This document shows positions 45,032 to 54,345 of a DNA stretch of 64,000 bases, one piece after another (position 1 is the stretch's first letter; every line of letters starts with the position of its first letter). This DNA is from Pseudomonadota bacterium (GTDB taxonomy: Bacteria; Desulfobacterota; Desulfobacteria; Desulfobacterales; Desulfobacteraceae): assembly GCA_018821535.1 (NCBI GenBank), contig JAHJLV010000044.1, positions 62,001 to 126,000 on the forward strand. Reading direction: 5' to 3'. Under the pieces are notes generated by a model. That model was not told the origin of the DNA. It saw nothing but the letters and a program-made list of their open reading frames with translations, and searched no databases. The position numbers and the translations under genes are program-made.

Positions 45032-46419
45032 ATCCATTTAACCGCAGCATCAATCCGGCAAACTGTTTTTTCTTTTCCCAGCACCAGCAGCATCTCAAAT
45101 ATTCCCGGACTGACAGTGGTGCCGGTAATGGCCACCCGTATGGGCTGGGCGATTTTGCCGAATCCAAGTTTGCTGTCATCCATGATTTTTTTGAAGATAT
45201 CTTCAAGGGATGCTTCTGTGTATGTGTCCAGCGCACGGATACCTTTGGCAGAGTGTTGTAAAATACCCATTGTATCCGGGGTTAAAAATTTTGCAGCTGC
45301 TTTTTCATCAAATTCAATAGTGTCCTGGTAATAGAACCTTGCAGCCTGGGCCATTTCTACAAGTGTTTTGCTTCTGGGTGCAAGCGTCTGGATCACGCCA
45401 TGGGTGAAGACATTGTCTTCTGCTGTAAGTTGGAGATCCTGAAGATGCGGCAGCAAAAAAGCTGCCAGGTCTTCAGGGGATTTGCTCTGAATATGCCGGG
45501 CATTGAGTGCCATGAGTTTATCCATGTCAAACATGGAGGCGGACCGGCCCAGATGTTCCAGATCAAATTTTTCAATCAGGTCCTGCCGGGTGAAAAATTC
45601 CTGATCCCCATGGGACCATCCTAAACGCACCAGATAATTGATGACTGCATCGGGCAGGAACCCCATTTTCTGGTATTCCCCCACAGACATGGCACCATGG
45701 CGTTTGCTTAACCGGGATTTGTCAGATCCCAGAACCATGGGAACGTGCCCGAAAACAGGAACCGCCGCATTGAGTGCCTGATAAATCAGCATCTGTTTCG
45801 GGGTATTGATTAGATGATCATCCCCGCGGATAATGGTGTTGATGCCCATGGTCAGATCATCGACAACCACTGCCAGGTTATACATGGCAGATCCGTCACT
45901 TCTCTGGAGAATGAAATCATCCATTTCAGCATTCTGGAAGGCAACATTTCCCTTGACAATGTCCTCAACCACGGTCACGCCGGTATCCGGAGTGCGCAGG
46001 CGGACAACGGTGTCCGGGCCTTTTTCAAGATGTCTGTCCCGGCATTTTCCGTTATACATGGGTTTTTTACCACAGGCTTTGGCAGCCTCACGCATGGCAT
46101 CCACTTCATCCGGGGTACATGAACAATAATACGCTGCACCGCATGCCACCAGCTTTTCAATATATTCAGCGTGGATGGGTGCTCTTTGGGATTGAAAATA
46201 GGGGCCCTCATCCCAGTCAATGCCCAGCCATTCAAGTGAATCCAGGATGGCCTGTACAGACTCTGTGGTGGATCTTGCAGCATCCGTGTCCTCTATTCTC
46301 AGGATGAATTTCCCCTTTGTTTTTTTTGCATACAGCCAGTTGAACAATGCGGTTCTTGCCCCTCCAATGTGAAGGTATCCGCTGGGGGACGGGGGAAATC
46401 GTGTAATGATTGGTTCCAT
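45016..46419 (-). CDS. gltX: Glutamyl-tRNA synthetase
   Basis: 467 residues. HIGH motif FPPSPSGYLHIGGARTALFN, KMSK motif DKSRLSKRHGA, and YCSCTPDE with the zinc region of GluRS. As gatCAB is present, this enzyme probably also charges tRNA-Gln with Glu, which GatCAB then amidates (no glnS is seen here). Confidence 0.96.
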   Translation of the reverse strand: MEPIITRFPPSPSGYLHIGGARTALFNWLYAKKTKGKFILRIEDTDAARSTTESVQAILDSLEWLGIDWDEGPYFQSQRAPIHAEYIEKLVACGAAYYCSCTPDEVDAMREAAKACGKKPMYNGKCRDRHLEKGPDTVVRLRTPDTGVTVVEDIVKGNVAFQNAEMDDFILQRSDGSAMYNLAVVVDDLTMGINTIIRGDDHLINTPKQMLIYQALNAAVPVFGHVPMVLGSDKSRLSKRHGAMSVGEYQKMGFLPDAVINYLVRLGWSHGDQEFFTRQDLIEKFDLEHLGRSASMFDMDKLMALNARHIQSKSPEDLAAFLLPHLQDLQLTAEDNVFTHGVIQTLAPRSKTLVEMAQAARFYYQDTIEFDEKAAAKFLTPDTMGILQHSAKGIRALDTYTEASLEDIFKKIMDDSKLGFGKIAQPIRVAITGTTVSPGIFEMLLVLGKEKTVCRIDAAVKWIQEQA

Positions 46420-46496
46420 ATATTCTCCGGTAAATAGTGTAAAATCGAGCCCTTAAGTATCACAAAACTTTGAGTTGAGCAACAGGGTTTAATTTC

Positions 46497-46525
46497 TTGA
46501 CAGTTTTAACAAATTACGGTAATTA
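46497..46525 (+). promoter_or_regulatory. Promoter of the rpmF-acpP run
   Basis: TTGACA (46497-46502), 17-base spacer, TAATTA (46520-46525). rpmF starts at 46595 after ribosome site TAGGAGAG. Confidence 0.65.
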
Positions 46526-46594
46526 TGTGTGTTTTTATATACAGAAAAAGAAAATTTGGAAATATAAATAAAATAATATACTTAGGAGAGATCA

Positions 46595-46783
46595 ATGGCA
46601 GTACCAAAACAAAGGCATTCCAAGGCCAGAGGACGCAAAAGACGGACCCATTATAAAACAAGTGCCCCTACAGTCGGCGTCTGCCCGGAATGTCAGGAAC
46701 CCAAACTTCCCCATGCCGCCTGCCCGGAATGTGGCGCATATAACGGCAGAAAGCTAACCGCTGAAACTGAAGATGCAGAATAG
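46595..46783 (+). CDS. rpmF: 50S ribosomal protein L32
   Basis: 62 residues: MAVPKQRHSKARGRKRRTHYKTSAPT, then zinc ribbon CPECQEP-x6-CPECGAY, so the zinc-binding (C+) form of L32. First gene of the plus-strand run; acpP follows 21 bases later. Confidence 0.96.
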   Translation: MAVPKQRHSKARGRKRRTHYKTSAPTVGVCPECQEPKLPHAACPECGAYNGRKLTAETEDAE

Positions 46784-46804
46784 TTAAAGGAGGCGCTTCC
46801 AACG

Positions 46805-47038
46805 ATGACGGTTGAAACAAAAGTAAAAAAAGTGATCGCAGATAAAATTCAGAATATCGATATTGAGGATGTTGTTCCGGAAGCCTCTTTGATTGAAGAC
46901 CTGGGAGCGGATTCTTTGACAATTGTCGAACTGGTCATGTCAATGGAAGAAATTTTTGAGATTGAAATTGATGATGATGATGCTGAAAAACTGATTACGG
47001 TTCAGGATGTCATTGATTTTATAAAATCAAAATTTTAA
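46805..47038 (+). CDS. acpP: Acyl carrier protein
   Basis: 77 residues. MTVETKVKKVIADKI and LGADSLTIVELVMSMEEIFEIEI, with the DSL serine that takes phosphopantetheine. It carries acyl chains in fatty-acid synthesis. The usual neighbours plsX/fabHDG/fabF are absent here, so it links directly from rpmF to rpiB. Confidence 0.95.
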   Translation: MTVETKVKKVIADKIQNIDIEDVVPEASLIEDLGADSLTIVELVMSMEEIFEIEIDDDDAEKLITVQDVIDFIKSKF

Positions 47039-47078
47039 TTTTCATTTTTAAGTATCGGATTCAGTTATCGGGGAGAAA

Positions 47079-47519
47079 ATGGGTCAGGATAATTCTATCA
47101 TCATCGGATGTGATCATGCGGCGTTTGAGTTAAAGGAAAAGATAAAAAAATATCTTCAGGATAAAGGCTGGCAGGTTATAGATGTCGGAACCACAGGTCC
47201 GGAATCCGTAAATTATGTGGATTACGGGAAAAAAGTGGCCGGTGCTGTATCCCGGGGAGAATTCAGTAAAGGGATTCTGCTGTGCGGAACAGGTCTTGGT
47301 ATGTCCATGGTGGCCAACCGGTTTCCCAAAGTCCGGGCGGCCCTTGTTTCGGATGTCTTTTCAGCAAAATTGAGCCGTGTCCATAATGATTCCAATATTC
47401 TGGTTTTAGGTGGCCGTATTATCGGAGACATTCTGGCTTTTGAGCTGGTTCAGACATGGCTGGATACTGAATTTGAAGGCGGACGTCATTTGAAGCGCAT
47501 TCAGGATATTGATAATTAA
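47079..47519 (+). CDS. rpiB: Ribose-5-phosphate isomerase B
   Basis: 146 residues: IIGCDHAAFELKEKIKKYL, GTTGPESVNYVDYGKKVA, GILLCGTGLGMSMVANRFPKVRAAL and RVHNDSNILVLGGRIIG. It interconverts ribulose-5-phosphate and ribose-5-phosphate. 12 bases before glyA, in the rpiB-glyA-dCMP deaminase order often seen in this group. Confidence 0.94.
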   Translation: MGQDNSIIIGCDHAAFELKEKIKKYLQDKGWQVIDVGTTGPESVNYVDYGKKVAGAVSRGEFSKGILLCGTGLGMSMVANRFPKVRAALVSDVFSAKLSRVHNDSNILVLGGRIIGDILAFELVQTWLDTEFEGGRHLKRIQDIDN

Positions 47520-47531
47520 GAAGGGTTTATA

Positions 47532-48770
47532 ATGGGTGTGATAAGCAGCACAGATCTGGAAATTGCAAAGATCATTGAACAGGAATCGGACCGGCAGGAA
47601 TATGAGCTGAACCTGATTGCCTCGGAGAATATTGCCAGCCAGGCTGTCATGGCAGCGCAGGGGTCGATCCTCACCAACAAATATGCAGAAGGATATCCTG
47701 CCAAAAGATATTATGGCGGCTGTGAATATGTGGACCAGGCGGAAGATCTGGCCATTGAAAGAGCCAAAAAACTGTTTAATGTTGAATATGCCAATGTCCA
47801 GCCGCACTCAGGTTCCCAGGCAAACATGGCAGTCTATTTTGCCCTGTTGAATCCTGGAGATAAAATCCTTGCCATGAATCTATCCCATGGCGGGCATCTG
47901 ACCCATGGCGCTTCAGCCAGTTTCTCGGGAAAACTGTATGATTTTGTTCATTACGGTCTTTCACCGGAAACAGAGCGCATTGATCTGGCTGAAGTGGAAG
48001 CCCTTGCCAGAAAGCATCAGCCCAAGCTGATTGTGGCCGGTGCCAGTGCATACCCCCGGATAATTGATTTCAAAGGTTTTTCTCAGATTGCAAAATCCGT
48101 GGGTGCTTTGTTCATGGTGGATATGGCACATATTGCAGGGCTTGTTGCAGCAGGGCTGCACCCAAGTCCGGTGGGATATGCCGATGTGATCACATCAACC
48201 ACCCACAAGACACTCCGGGGGCCTCGCGGCGGGTTGATCCTGTCTTCGGCCAAATATGCAAAAGCCATTGGCAGTCAGATATTTCCCGGAATTCAGGGAG
48301 GTCCTCTGATGCATGTCATTGCAGCAAAAGCGGTTGCCTTCAAGGAAGCTCTGGGTGAATCCTTTGTCAGCTATCAGAAACAGGTGATCAAAAATACAGC
48401 CGCATTTGCAGATGTGATGATGCAAAGAGGGTATAAACTGGTATCAAACGGCACGGATAATCATATGGTACTGGTGGATTTCAGTCAGAAAGAGATTTCC
48501 GGAAAAGATGCTGAAGAAAGACTTGGGAGAGCCGGAATCACGGTAAACAAGAATACGGTTCCCAATGAAAAACGATCTCCGTTTGTCACCAGCGGTATTC
48601 GGATCGGTCTTCCCCTTGTGACCTCCAGAGGAATGGATGTGGCAGCCAGTCAGAAAATTGCGCAGTTTATCTGTGATGTTCTGGATGATGAATCAAATAT
48701 TGAAGCGGTTGCTGACAAGGTCAGAACGCTGTGCACGCAATATCCCTTATATGCAGGAAAACGTGGATAA
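47532..48770 (+). CDS. glyA: Serine hydroxymethyltransferase
   Basis: 412 residues. [41 protein letters not shown], and the PLP lysine in [15 protein letters not shown]. It makes glycine and methylene-THF from serine. Its TAA shares a base with the ATG of the next gene (TAATG). Confidence 0.97.
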   Translation: MGVISSTDLEIAKIIEQESDRQEYELNLIASENIASQAVMAAQGSILTNKYAEGYPAKRYYGGCEYVDQAEDLAIERAKKLFNVEYANVQPHSGSQANMAVYFALLNPGDKILAMNLSHGGHLTHGASASFSGKLYDFVHYGLSPETERIDLAEVEALARKHQPKLIVAGASAYPRIIDFKGFSQIAKSVGALFMVDMAHIAGLVAAGLHPSPVGYADVITSTTHKTLRGPRGGLILSSAKYAKAIGSQIFPGIQGGPLMHVIAAKAVAFKEALGESFVSYQKQVIKNTAAFADVMMQRGYKLVSNGTDNHMVLVDFSQKEISGKDAEERLGRAGITVNKNTVPNEKRSPFVTSGIRIGLPLVTSRGMDVAASQKIAQFICDVLDDESNIEAVADKVRTLCTQYPLYAGKRG

Positions 48771-49231
48771 TGACTCAGGAACAGACGGACCGGCCGTCAT
48801 GGCATCAATATTTTATGGGGATCTGTGATCTGGTCGCTACCCGGTCCACCTGTACAAGAAGAAAAGTGGGAGCGGTTCTGGTCAAGGAAAAGCGGATTTT
48901 ATCCTCCGGATATAACGGCGCACCGGCAAATGTTCCCCACTGTATTGAAACCGGGTGTTTAAGGGAAAAACTCAATGTGCCTTCCGGAGAAAAACACGAA
49001 TTATGCCGGGGCGTTCATGCGGAACAAAATGCCATTATCCAGGCGGCATATCATGGTGTCCAGGTGGCAGGAGCGGTTCTTTACTGTACCAATCAGCCCT
49101 GTTCCATCTGTGCCAAAATGATCATAAATGCAGGAATTAAAACTGTTTATTATAAAGATGGATATGATGATCCATTGACTCTGGAAATGTTTGACAATGC
49201 AGAAGTCGAACTTGTCCGGCTCGACCTTTAA
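48770..49231 (+). CDS. dCMP deaminase (ComEB-like)
   Basis: 153 residues from ATG 48770, coupled to the glyA stop by TAATG (the frame extends back into glyA, but this is not needed). Zinc deaminase motifs GVHAEQNAI and PCSICAKM, plus [11 protein letters not shown] and [10 protein letters not shown], typical of deoxycytidylate deaminases. It supplies dUMP for thymidylate synthesis. Confidence 0.93.
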   Translation: MTQEQTDRPSWHQYFMGICDLVATRSTCTRRKVGAVLVKEKRILSSGYNGAPANVPHCIETGCLREKLNVPSGEKHELCRGVHAEQNAIIQAAYHGVQVAGAVLYCTNQPCSICAKMIINAGIKTVYYKDGYDDPLTLEMFDNAEVELVRLDL

Positions 49232-49248
49232 AGAACAAGAGGCGTGAT

Positions 49249-49755
49249 ATGAGATGCCCATTTTGCGGAAAACAGAATACACGGGTGGTTGATTCACGCC
49301 CGGGCAAAATAGATTTTGAGGTCCGCAGACGCAGGGAATGCCTGGAATGCCTGGAACGGTTTACGACTTATGAAAGAGTAGAATACATCCCCATTGTTAT
49401 TGTCAAAAAAGATGGCCGAAGAGAAGAATTCAACCGGGAAAAAATACTGACCGGTATTAAAAAAGCCTGTGAAAAAAGAGCTATCAGTATGGATCAGATC
49501 GAAGATACCGTGGATACCATTGAGCAGGATCTTCGGGACTTGTCTGAGCGTGAAATTCCTTCCACGATTGTGGGTGAAAAAATCATTGAAGCCTTGAAAA
49601 AAATCGACGATGTGGCCTATGTCCGGTTTGCTTCGGTTTATAGAGAATTTAAGGATGTGGCGGATTTTATCCAGGAGCTTAAAAGTCTGATGCCGGATGA
49701 CTGCCTGCCCATCGAATTTGATACCATTACGGATAAGGCCGATGACCGATCATGA
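49249..49755 (+). CDS. nrdR: Transcriptional repressor NrdR
   Basis: 168 residues. MRCPFCGKQNTRVVDSR and RRRRECLECLERFTTYERVE form the zinc ribbon; the ATP-cone follows (VKKDGRREEFNREKILTGIKKAC). It senses ATP/dATP and represses nrd (ribonucleotide reductase) operons. Its 3' end overlaps ribD by 14 bases. Confidence 0.95.
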   Translation: MRCPFCGKQNTRVVDSRPGKIDFEVRRRRECLECLERFTTYERVEYIPIVIVKKDGRREEFNREKILTGIKKACEKRAISMDQIEDTVDTIEQDLRDLSEREIPSTIVGEKIIEALKKIDDVAYVRFASVYREFKDVADFIQELKSLMPDDCLPIEFDTITDKADDRS

Positions 49756-50839
49756 ATATATGCAGCTTGCTGTGTCCTGTGCGAAAAAAGCAAAAGGCTT
49801 TACCTCTCCGAATCCTTGCGTAGGCGCTGTTGTTGTTAAAAATGATATCGTTGTCGGCACAGGGTTTCACCGGGCGGCCGGCCTGCCCCATGCAGAGGTC
49901 GAGGCCATTGAGGATGCAGGGGTTAACGCCCGCGGTGCCACTATTTATGTGACCCTTGAGCCCTGTAATCATTTTGGGAAAACGCCACCGTGTACCCATA
50001 AAATTCTGGATGCAGGGATCAGAAAAGTGGTGGTGGGGTGTAAAGATCCCAATCCCTTTGTCAGCGGCGGCGGGATACAATACCTGCAGGATAAGGGGGT
50101 TCAGGTGGTATCCGGTGTGCTTGAACAGCAGACCCGAACCCTGATCGAAGATTTTATCTGGTATGTTCAAAATAATCAAACCCCGTTTGTCATCTTAAAA
50201 TGTGCATCCACGCTTGACGGGCAGACCGCCACATCCACCGGAGATTCCAAATGGATTACAAATGCTGAATCCAGAGAATATGTCCATCAGATCCGGCATG
50301 AAACAGATGCCATTCTGGTGGGTTCGGGTACGCTGCACTCAGATAATCCGTCTTTGACTGCAAGAATTGAGGGCCAAAAAACAAAGGACCCTGTCAGGAT
50401 TATTCTGGATACGCATCTGACCATAAAAAAAGATGCAAAAGTACTGACCCAGAAATCTGATGCAAAAACAATTATTGTCACAGGTCCCGGTATTTCAAAG
50501 GAGAAAATAAAGGCGTTTGAAACAGATCGGGTTCAGGTCATGGCGGTATCTCTTAAAGGACAAAGACTTGATTTAAATGAGCTGATGATTAAATTAGGGA
50601 AAATATCGATTCTGAGCGTACTGATAGAAGGCGGAAGCACGCTTGCAGGCGTTGCACTCAGATCCGGGATTGTGAATAAAATGATGTTTTTCATGGCCCC
50701 AAAGTTTTTGGGGGGGTCGGATGGATATCCGGTATTTGCCGGCACAGGCCCGAAATTGATCAAGGATGCCTTTGTGCTTAAAAATATGGATGTAAGGCAG
50801 TTTGGTTCAGATATCCTGGTACAGGGATATTTAAAATAG
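49742..50839 (+). CDS. ribD: Riboflavin biosynthesis deaminase/reductase RibD
   Basis: 365 residues from ATG 49742 inside the nrdR end. The deaminase domain (about 1-145) has HAEVEAI and PCNHFGKTPPCTHK; the reductase domain (about 150-365) has LKCASTLDGQTATSTGDSKWITN and LIEGGSTLAG. It carries out steps 2 and 3 of riboflavin synthesis. No FMN riboswitch is seen upstream. Confidence 0.95.
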   Translation: MTDHEYMQLAVSCAKKAKGFTSPNPCVGAVVVKNDIVVGTGFHRAAGLPHAEVEAIEDAGVNARGATIYVTLEPCNHFGKTPPCTHKILDAGIRKVVVGCKDPNPFVSGGGIQYLQDKGVQVVSGVLEQQTRTLIEDFIWYVQNNQTPFVILKCASTLDGQTATSTGDSKWITNAESREYVHQIRHETDAILVGSGTLHSDNPSLTARIEGQKTKDPVRIILDTHLTIKKDAKVLTQKSDAKTIIVTGPGISKEKIKAFETDRVQVMAVSLKGQRLDLNELMIKLGKISILSVLIEGGSTLAGVALRSGIVNKMMFFMAPKFLGGSDGYPVFAGTGPKLIKDAFVLKNMDVRQFGSDILVQGYLK

Positions 50840-50878
50840 CCGTATGATATGAAAGAATAATCAGGGAAATATATTGTA

Positions 50879-51544
50879 GTGTTTACCGGAATTATAGAAA
50901 GTTTGGGAACCATAAAACGGATTGAATCTTCAGGCCAGGGAAAAGTATTAAGCATTGCCTGCTCCCTTGATTTGTCGGAAACCAGAGTCGGGGATTCAAT
51001 TGCGGTGAACGGTGCCTGTCTGACGGCTGTCCGGCTGAACAAAAATGAATTTTCAGTGGATATGGCCCCGGAAACGGTTGAGCGGACAACCTTTAAACAC
51101 CTGACAACCGGAAGCCGTGTAAATATCGAGCGGGCGTTGAAATTATCAGACCGGATTGATGGCCACCTGGTTTCAGGCCATATAGACGGAACAGGCGTTA
51201 TTTCGTCTATTGTAAAAAAAAGCAATGCCGTTATCATTGCCATACAGGTGTCTGAAACACTGGCAGATGATCTGATTGAAAAAGGGTCCGTTGCCATTGA
51301 CGGTATTTCTCTGACCATCAACAGATGCTCAAAAAATGATTTTGAAATCAGTATTATTCCTCACACTGCACAGATGACGACCATCGGGCTTAAAAAAGCG
51401 GGAGATGAGGTGAATCTGGAAACCGACATGATCGGAAAATATGTTAAGAAGATTTTAAGGGGAAGTTCGTCTAAAAATGATGCATCAAGTCATAAGAAAA
51501 CGGATATCAGTATGGAACTTCTTGCAAGGAATGGATTTTTATAA
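50879..51544 (+). CDS. ribE: Riboflavin synthase alpha subunit
   Basis: 221 residues with a GTG start (MFTGIIESLGTIKRIE; no ATG fits). Two lumazine-binding repeats: VGDSIAVNGACLTAV with GHLVSGHIDGTG, and GSVAIDGISLTIN with IPHTAQMTTIG. It makes riboflavin from two 6,7-dimethyl-8-ribityllumazine. 16 bases before ribBA. Confidence 0.95.
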   Translation: MFTGIIESLGTIKRIESSGQGKVLSIACSLDLSETRVGDSIAVNGACLTAVRLNKNEFSVDMAPETVERTTFKHLTTGSRVNIERALKLSDRIDGHLVSGHIDGTGVISSIVKKSNAVIIAIQVSETLADDLIEKGSVAIDGISLTINRCSKNDFEISIIPHTAQMTTIGLKKAGDEVNLETDMIGKYVKKILRGSSSKNDASSHKKTDISMELLARNGFL

Positions 51545-51560
51545 ATTAAAGGATTGAAAT

Positions 51561-52763
51561 ATGCCGCATTTAACAATCGAACAGGCTATTGAAGATATTA
51601 AAAAGGGGAAGATGGTCATTCTTGTGGATGATGAAGACCGTGAGAATGAGGGTGATCTGACCATGGCCGCAGAGGCGGTTACCCCGGAAGCCATTAATTT
51701 TATGGCAACACACGGAAGAGGACTGATCTGTCTTTCCCTGGATTCAAGTATTGCAGACCGGCTGGATCTGCCCATGATGGTGGATAATAATACATCCCAG
51801 TACGGGACCGGATTCACCGTGTCCATTGAGGCAAAAAAAGGCGTTACCACGGGTATTTCTGCAGCAGACAGGGCAACCACGATTCTGACTGCAGTGGCAG
51901 ATGGTACAACGCCCAATGATATTGCCAGACCCGGCCATATTTTCCCTTTGCGGGCAAGAGATGGCGGGGTTATGGTCAGAATCGGCCAGACCGAAGGGTC
52001 TGTGGATCTGGCCCGTCTTGCGGGATTGAAACCGGCCGGGGTGATCTGTGAAATCATGGATGAGGATGGTACCATGGCCCGTATGCCTTCCCTTGAAAAA
52101 TTTGCAAAAAAACATGGCATGGGGATCTGTACGGTGGCGGATCTGGTAAAATACCGGCTGAGAACAGAAATTTTTGTTCATCGTGCAGCCCAGACGGTTA
52201 TCCCCACGCGTATTGGAGGAGATTTCAAGATTATTGCCTATGAAAATGATCTTGACAGTTTAACACATATTGCGCTGGTCAAAGGGGAAATTGATCCTGA
52301 AAAGGAAATTCTGGTCAGGGTGCATTCTGAATGCATGACCGGAGATATTTTTTCTTCTCTGCGCTGTGACTGTCAGGACCAGCTTCACCGGGCCATGACC
52401 ATGCTCAACAATGAAGGATGCGGCGTGATCCTGTATCTGCGCCAGGAAGGCCGAGGGATCGGACTTGTCAATAAATTAAAAGCATATGAATACCAGCGTC
52501 AGGGTCTGGATACCGTGGAAGCCAATGAAAAACTGGGGTTTGAGGCAGATATGCGCGACTATGGCGTGGGAGCCCAGATGCTGGTGGATCTTGGCGTAAA
52601 AAAGATGCGGCTGCTCACCAATAATCCTAAAAAAATGGTAGGTCTGGAAGGCTATGGATTAAGTGTTGTTGAACAGGTTCCCATAGAAGTTGAATCCAAT
52701 TGCCACAACAAGGGATACCTTAAATGTAAACAGGCCAAGATGGGGCATCTGCTCAGGATGTAA
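51561..52763 (+). CDS. ribBA: Fused 3,4-DHBP synthase/GTP cyclohydrolase II
   Basis: 400 residues. The N-terminal RibB domain has VDDEDRENEGDLTMAAEA and THGRGLICL; the C-terminal RibA domain has VRVHSECMTGDIFSSLRCDC (zinc Cys) and YLRQEGRGIGL. It provides both early inputs of riboflavin synthesis. Confidence 0.96.
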   Translation: MPHLTIEQAIEDIKKGKMVILVDDEDRENEGDLTMAAEAVTPEAINFMATHGRGLICLSLDSSIADRLDLPMMVDNNTSQYGTGFTVSIEAKKGVTTGISAADRATTILTAVADGTTPNDIARPGHIFPLRARDGGVMVRIGQTEGSVDLARLAGLKPAGVICEIMDEDGTMARMPSLEKFAKKHGMGICTVADLVKYRLRTEIFVHRAAQTVIPTRIGGDFKIIAYENDLDSLTHIALVKGEIDPEKEILVRVHSECMTGDIFSSLRCDCQDQLHRAMTMLNNEGCGVILYLRQEGRGIGLVNKLKAYEYQRQGLDTVEANEKLGFEADMRDYGVGAQMLVDLGVKKMRLLTNNPKKMVGLEGYGLSVVEQVPIEVESNCHNKGYLKCKQAKMGHLLRM

Positions 52764-52808
52764 TTTAAAATATAAAATGAAGTGAATGGATATAATAAGG
52801 AAAAGAAA

Positions 52809-53285
52809 ATGCCAAAAATAATTGAAGCAGGTTTACAGGCCAAAGGTAAGAAATTCGGAATCATTGCTTCCCGGTTTAATGATTTTATTACCGCGAAATT
52901 GCTGGACGGCGCTTTGGATGCACTGATCCGGAGCGGAGCAGATGATAAGGATATTACGGTTTTAAAGGTTCCCGGCGCTTTTGAGATTCCTCTGGCAGCA
53001 CAGAAAATGGTCCGTGCAGGTCATTATGATGCAATTATCTGTATCGGCGCTGTTATTCGCGGGGCCACAACCCATTATGACTATGTCTGTGCCGAAGTGT
53101 CCAAAGGCATTGCATCGGTCAGTCTGGAATCTGATACGCCTGTGATGTTTGGTATTCTGACCACGGAAACCATTGAACAGGCCATTGAAAGGGCAGGCAC
53201 AAAAGCCGGAAACAAGGGATTTGATGTTGCCATGGCTGCCATTGAAATGGCCAATCTGACTGACAGTCTTAAAAAGGTCAAATAA
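52809..53285 (+). CDS. ribH: 6,7-dimethyl-8-ribityllumazine synthase
   Basis: 158 residues from ATG 52809 (ribosome site AAGGAAAAG; the frame opens at 52782 but without one). Typical [38 protein letters not shown], and [22 protein letters not shown]. It condenses the pyrimidine and DHBP. It completes the rib cluster, 4 bases before nusB. Confidence 0.95.
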   Translation: MPKIIEAGLQAKGKKFGIIASRFNDFITAKLLDGALDALIRSGADDKDITVLKVPGAFEIPLAAQKMVRAGHYDAIICIGAVIRGATTHYDYVCAEVSKGIASVSLESDTPVMFGILTTETIEQAIERAGTKAGNKGFDVAMAAIEMANLTDSLKKVK

Positions 53286-53289
53286 AGAT

Positions 53290-53703
53290 ATGGGTGATCG
53301 CCGTCAGGCAAGAGAGCTTGCGCTCCAGGCGCTTTTTTTTATCGATGTGGATTCATCTGACCCGGAAAAAAACCTTGAAAGTTTCTGCCTGAATAATGAA
53401 GAAGAACTCACATCCGCGGTTAAACCGTTTTTTCATATGCTGGTCAGCGGTGTGAGGGACAATCAGTCCAGAATAGATGATTTGATCATTCAATGTTCAA
53501 AGAACTGGAGACTTTCCAGGATGCCTGTTGTGGATAGAAATATCATGCGGATTGCTGTGTTTGAACTGTTAAAATGTGAAGATATTCCGCCAAGTGTCAC
53601 CATTAATGAAGCTGTTGAAATTGGCAAAAAATACGGAACAAAGGATTCAGGCGCATTTATCAATGGTGTTCTGGACCGGATCAAGTCACTTGAAGGGGTG
53701 TAA
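53290..53703 (+). CDS. nusB: Transcription antitermination factor NusB
   Basis: 137 residues: MGDRRQARELALQALFFID, VDRNIMRIAVFELL, and PPSVTINEAVEIGKKYGTKDSGAFINGVLDRI. NusB binds boxA with S10 for rRNA antitermination. The ribH-nusB order is classic. Confidence 0.95.
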   Translation: MGDRRQARELALQALFFIDVDSSDPEKNLESFCLNNEEELTSAVKPFFHMLVSGVRDNQSRIDDLIIQCSKNWRLSRMPVVDRNIMRIAVFELLKCEDIPPSVTINEAVEIGKKYGTKDSGAFINGVLDRIKSLEGV

Positions 53704-53724
53704 AAGATCCTCTGGGAGAATGTT

Positions 53725-54345
53725 ATGATTATAAAAAAACTTGAAGTGGGGCCGATCATGGCCAATTGCTTTATTGTGGGATGTGAAAAAACAAGGGAAG
53801 CCATTGTTATTGATCCGGGGGATGATGCCAGTGATATTCTCATGGCCCTGGCCAAGGCAGAACTTAAGGTGAAATATCTGGTGAACACCCATGGCCATTT
53901 TGATCATGTGGGTGCAAACAGGAAAATGAAAGAAGTGACAGGCGCACAGATTGCCATTCATGAGGCGGATGAACCCATGCTCAGCCAGTTGTCAAGCAGT
54001 GCCCTGATGTTTGGCCTGTCAGCAGAAAATTCGCCGCCGGCGGATATTCTTTTGAAAGACGGTGACCAGATCCGTTTTGGTGAGATCACCATGACCGTGA
54101 TTCATACGCCGGGTCACTCACAGGGGGGAATCTGTCTGTCCACCAGAGGCCATCTTTTTTCAGGAGATACTTTGTTTGCAGGGTCCATTGGCAGGACAGA
54201 TCTGCCGGGCGGTGACTATGACACCTTGATTTCAAGCATCAAGCAAAAACTTCTGCCCCTTGATTCAAACACCCGTGTGTACACCGGTCACGGTCCTGAA
54301 ACCACCATTGGTAACGAGAAGGCTGTCAATCCCTTTCTGCGATGA
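53725..54345 (+). CDS. Metallo-beta-lactamase-fold hydrolase (glyoxalase II-like)
   Basis: 206 residues. HGHFDH metal motif in VNTHGHFDHVGANRKM, later HTPGHSQGGICL, FSGDTLFAGSIGRTDLPGG and VYTGHGPETTIGNEK: the YcbL/glyoxalase II-like class with two metal ions. It cleaves thioesters or a related substrate; the exact one is unknown. It overlaps pabBC by ATGA. Confidence 0.88.
   Translation: MIIKKLEVGPIMANCFIVGCEKTREAIVIDPGDDASDILMALAKAELKVKYLVNTHGHFDHVGANRKMKEVTGAQIAIHEADEPMLSQLSSSALMFGLSAENSPPADILLKDGDQIRFGEITMTVIHTPGHSQGGICLSTRGHLFSGDTLFAGSIGRTDLPGGDYDTLISSIKQKLLPLDSNTRVYTGHGPETTIGNEKAVNPFLR

Noticed and set aside
49600-49742. FMN riboswitch before ribD
   Set aside because: The ribD start lies within nrdR coding sequence and no RFN-type conserved blocks are seen.
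50533-51321. Long minus-strand frame (262 residues) opposite ribD and ribE
   Set aside because: It lies fully against two well-conserved genes, has no ribosome site and a composition typical of an antisense shadow.
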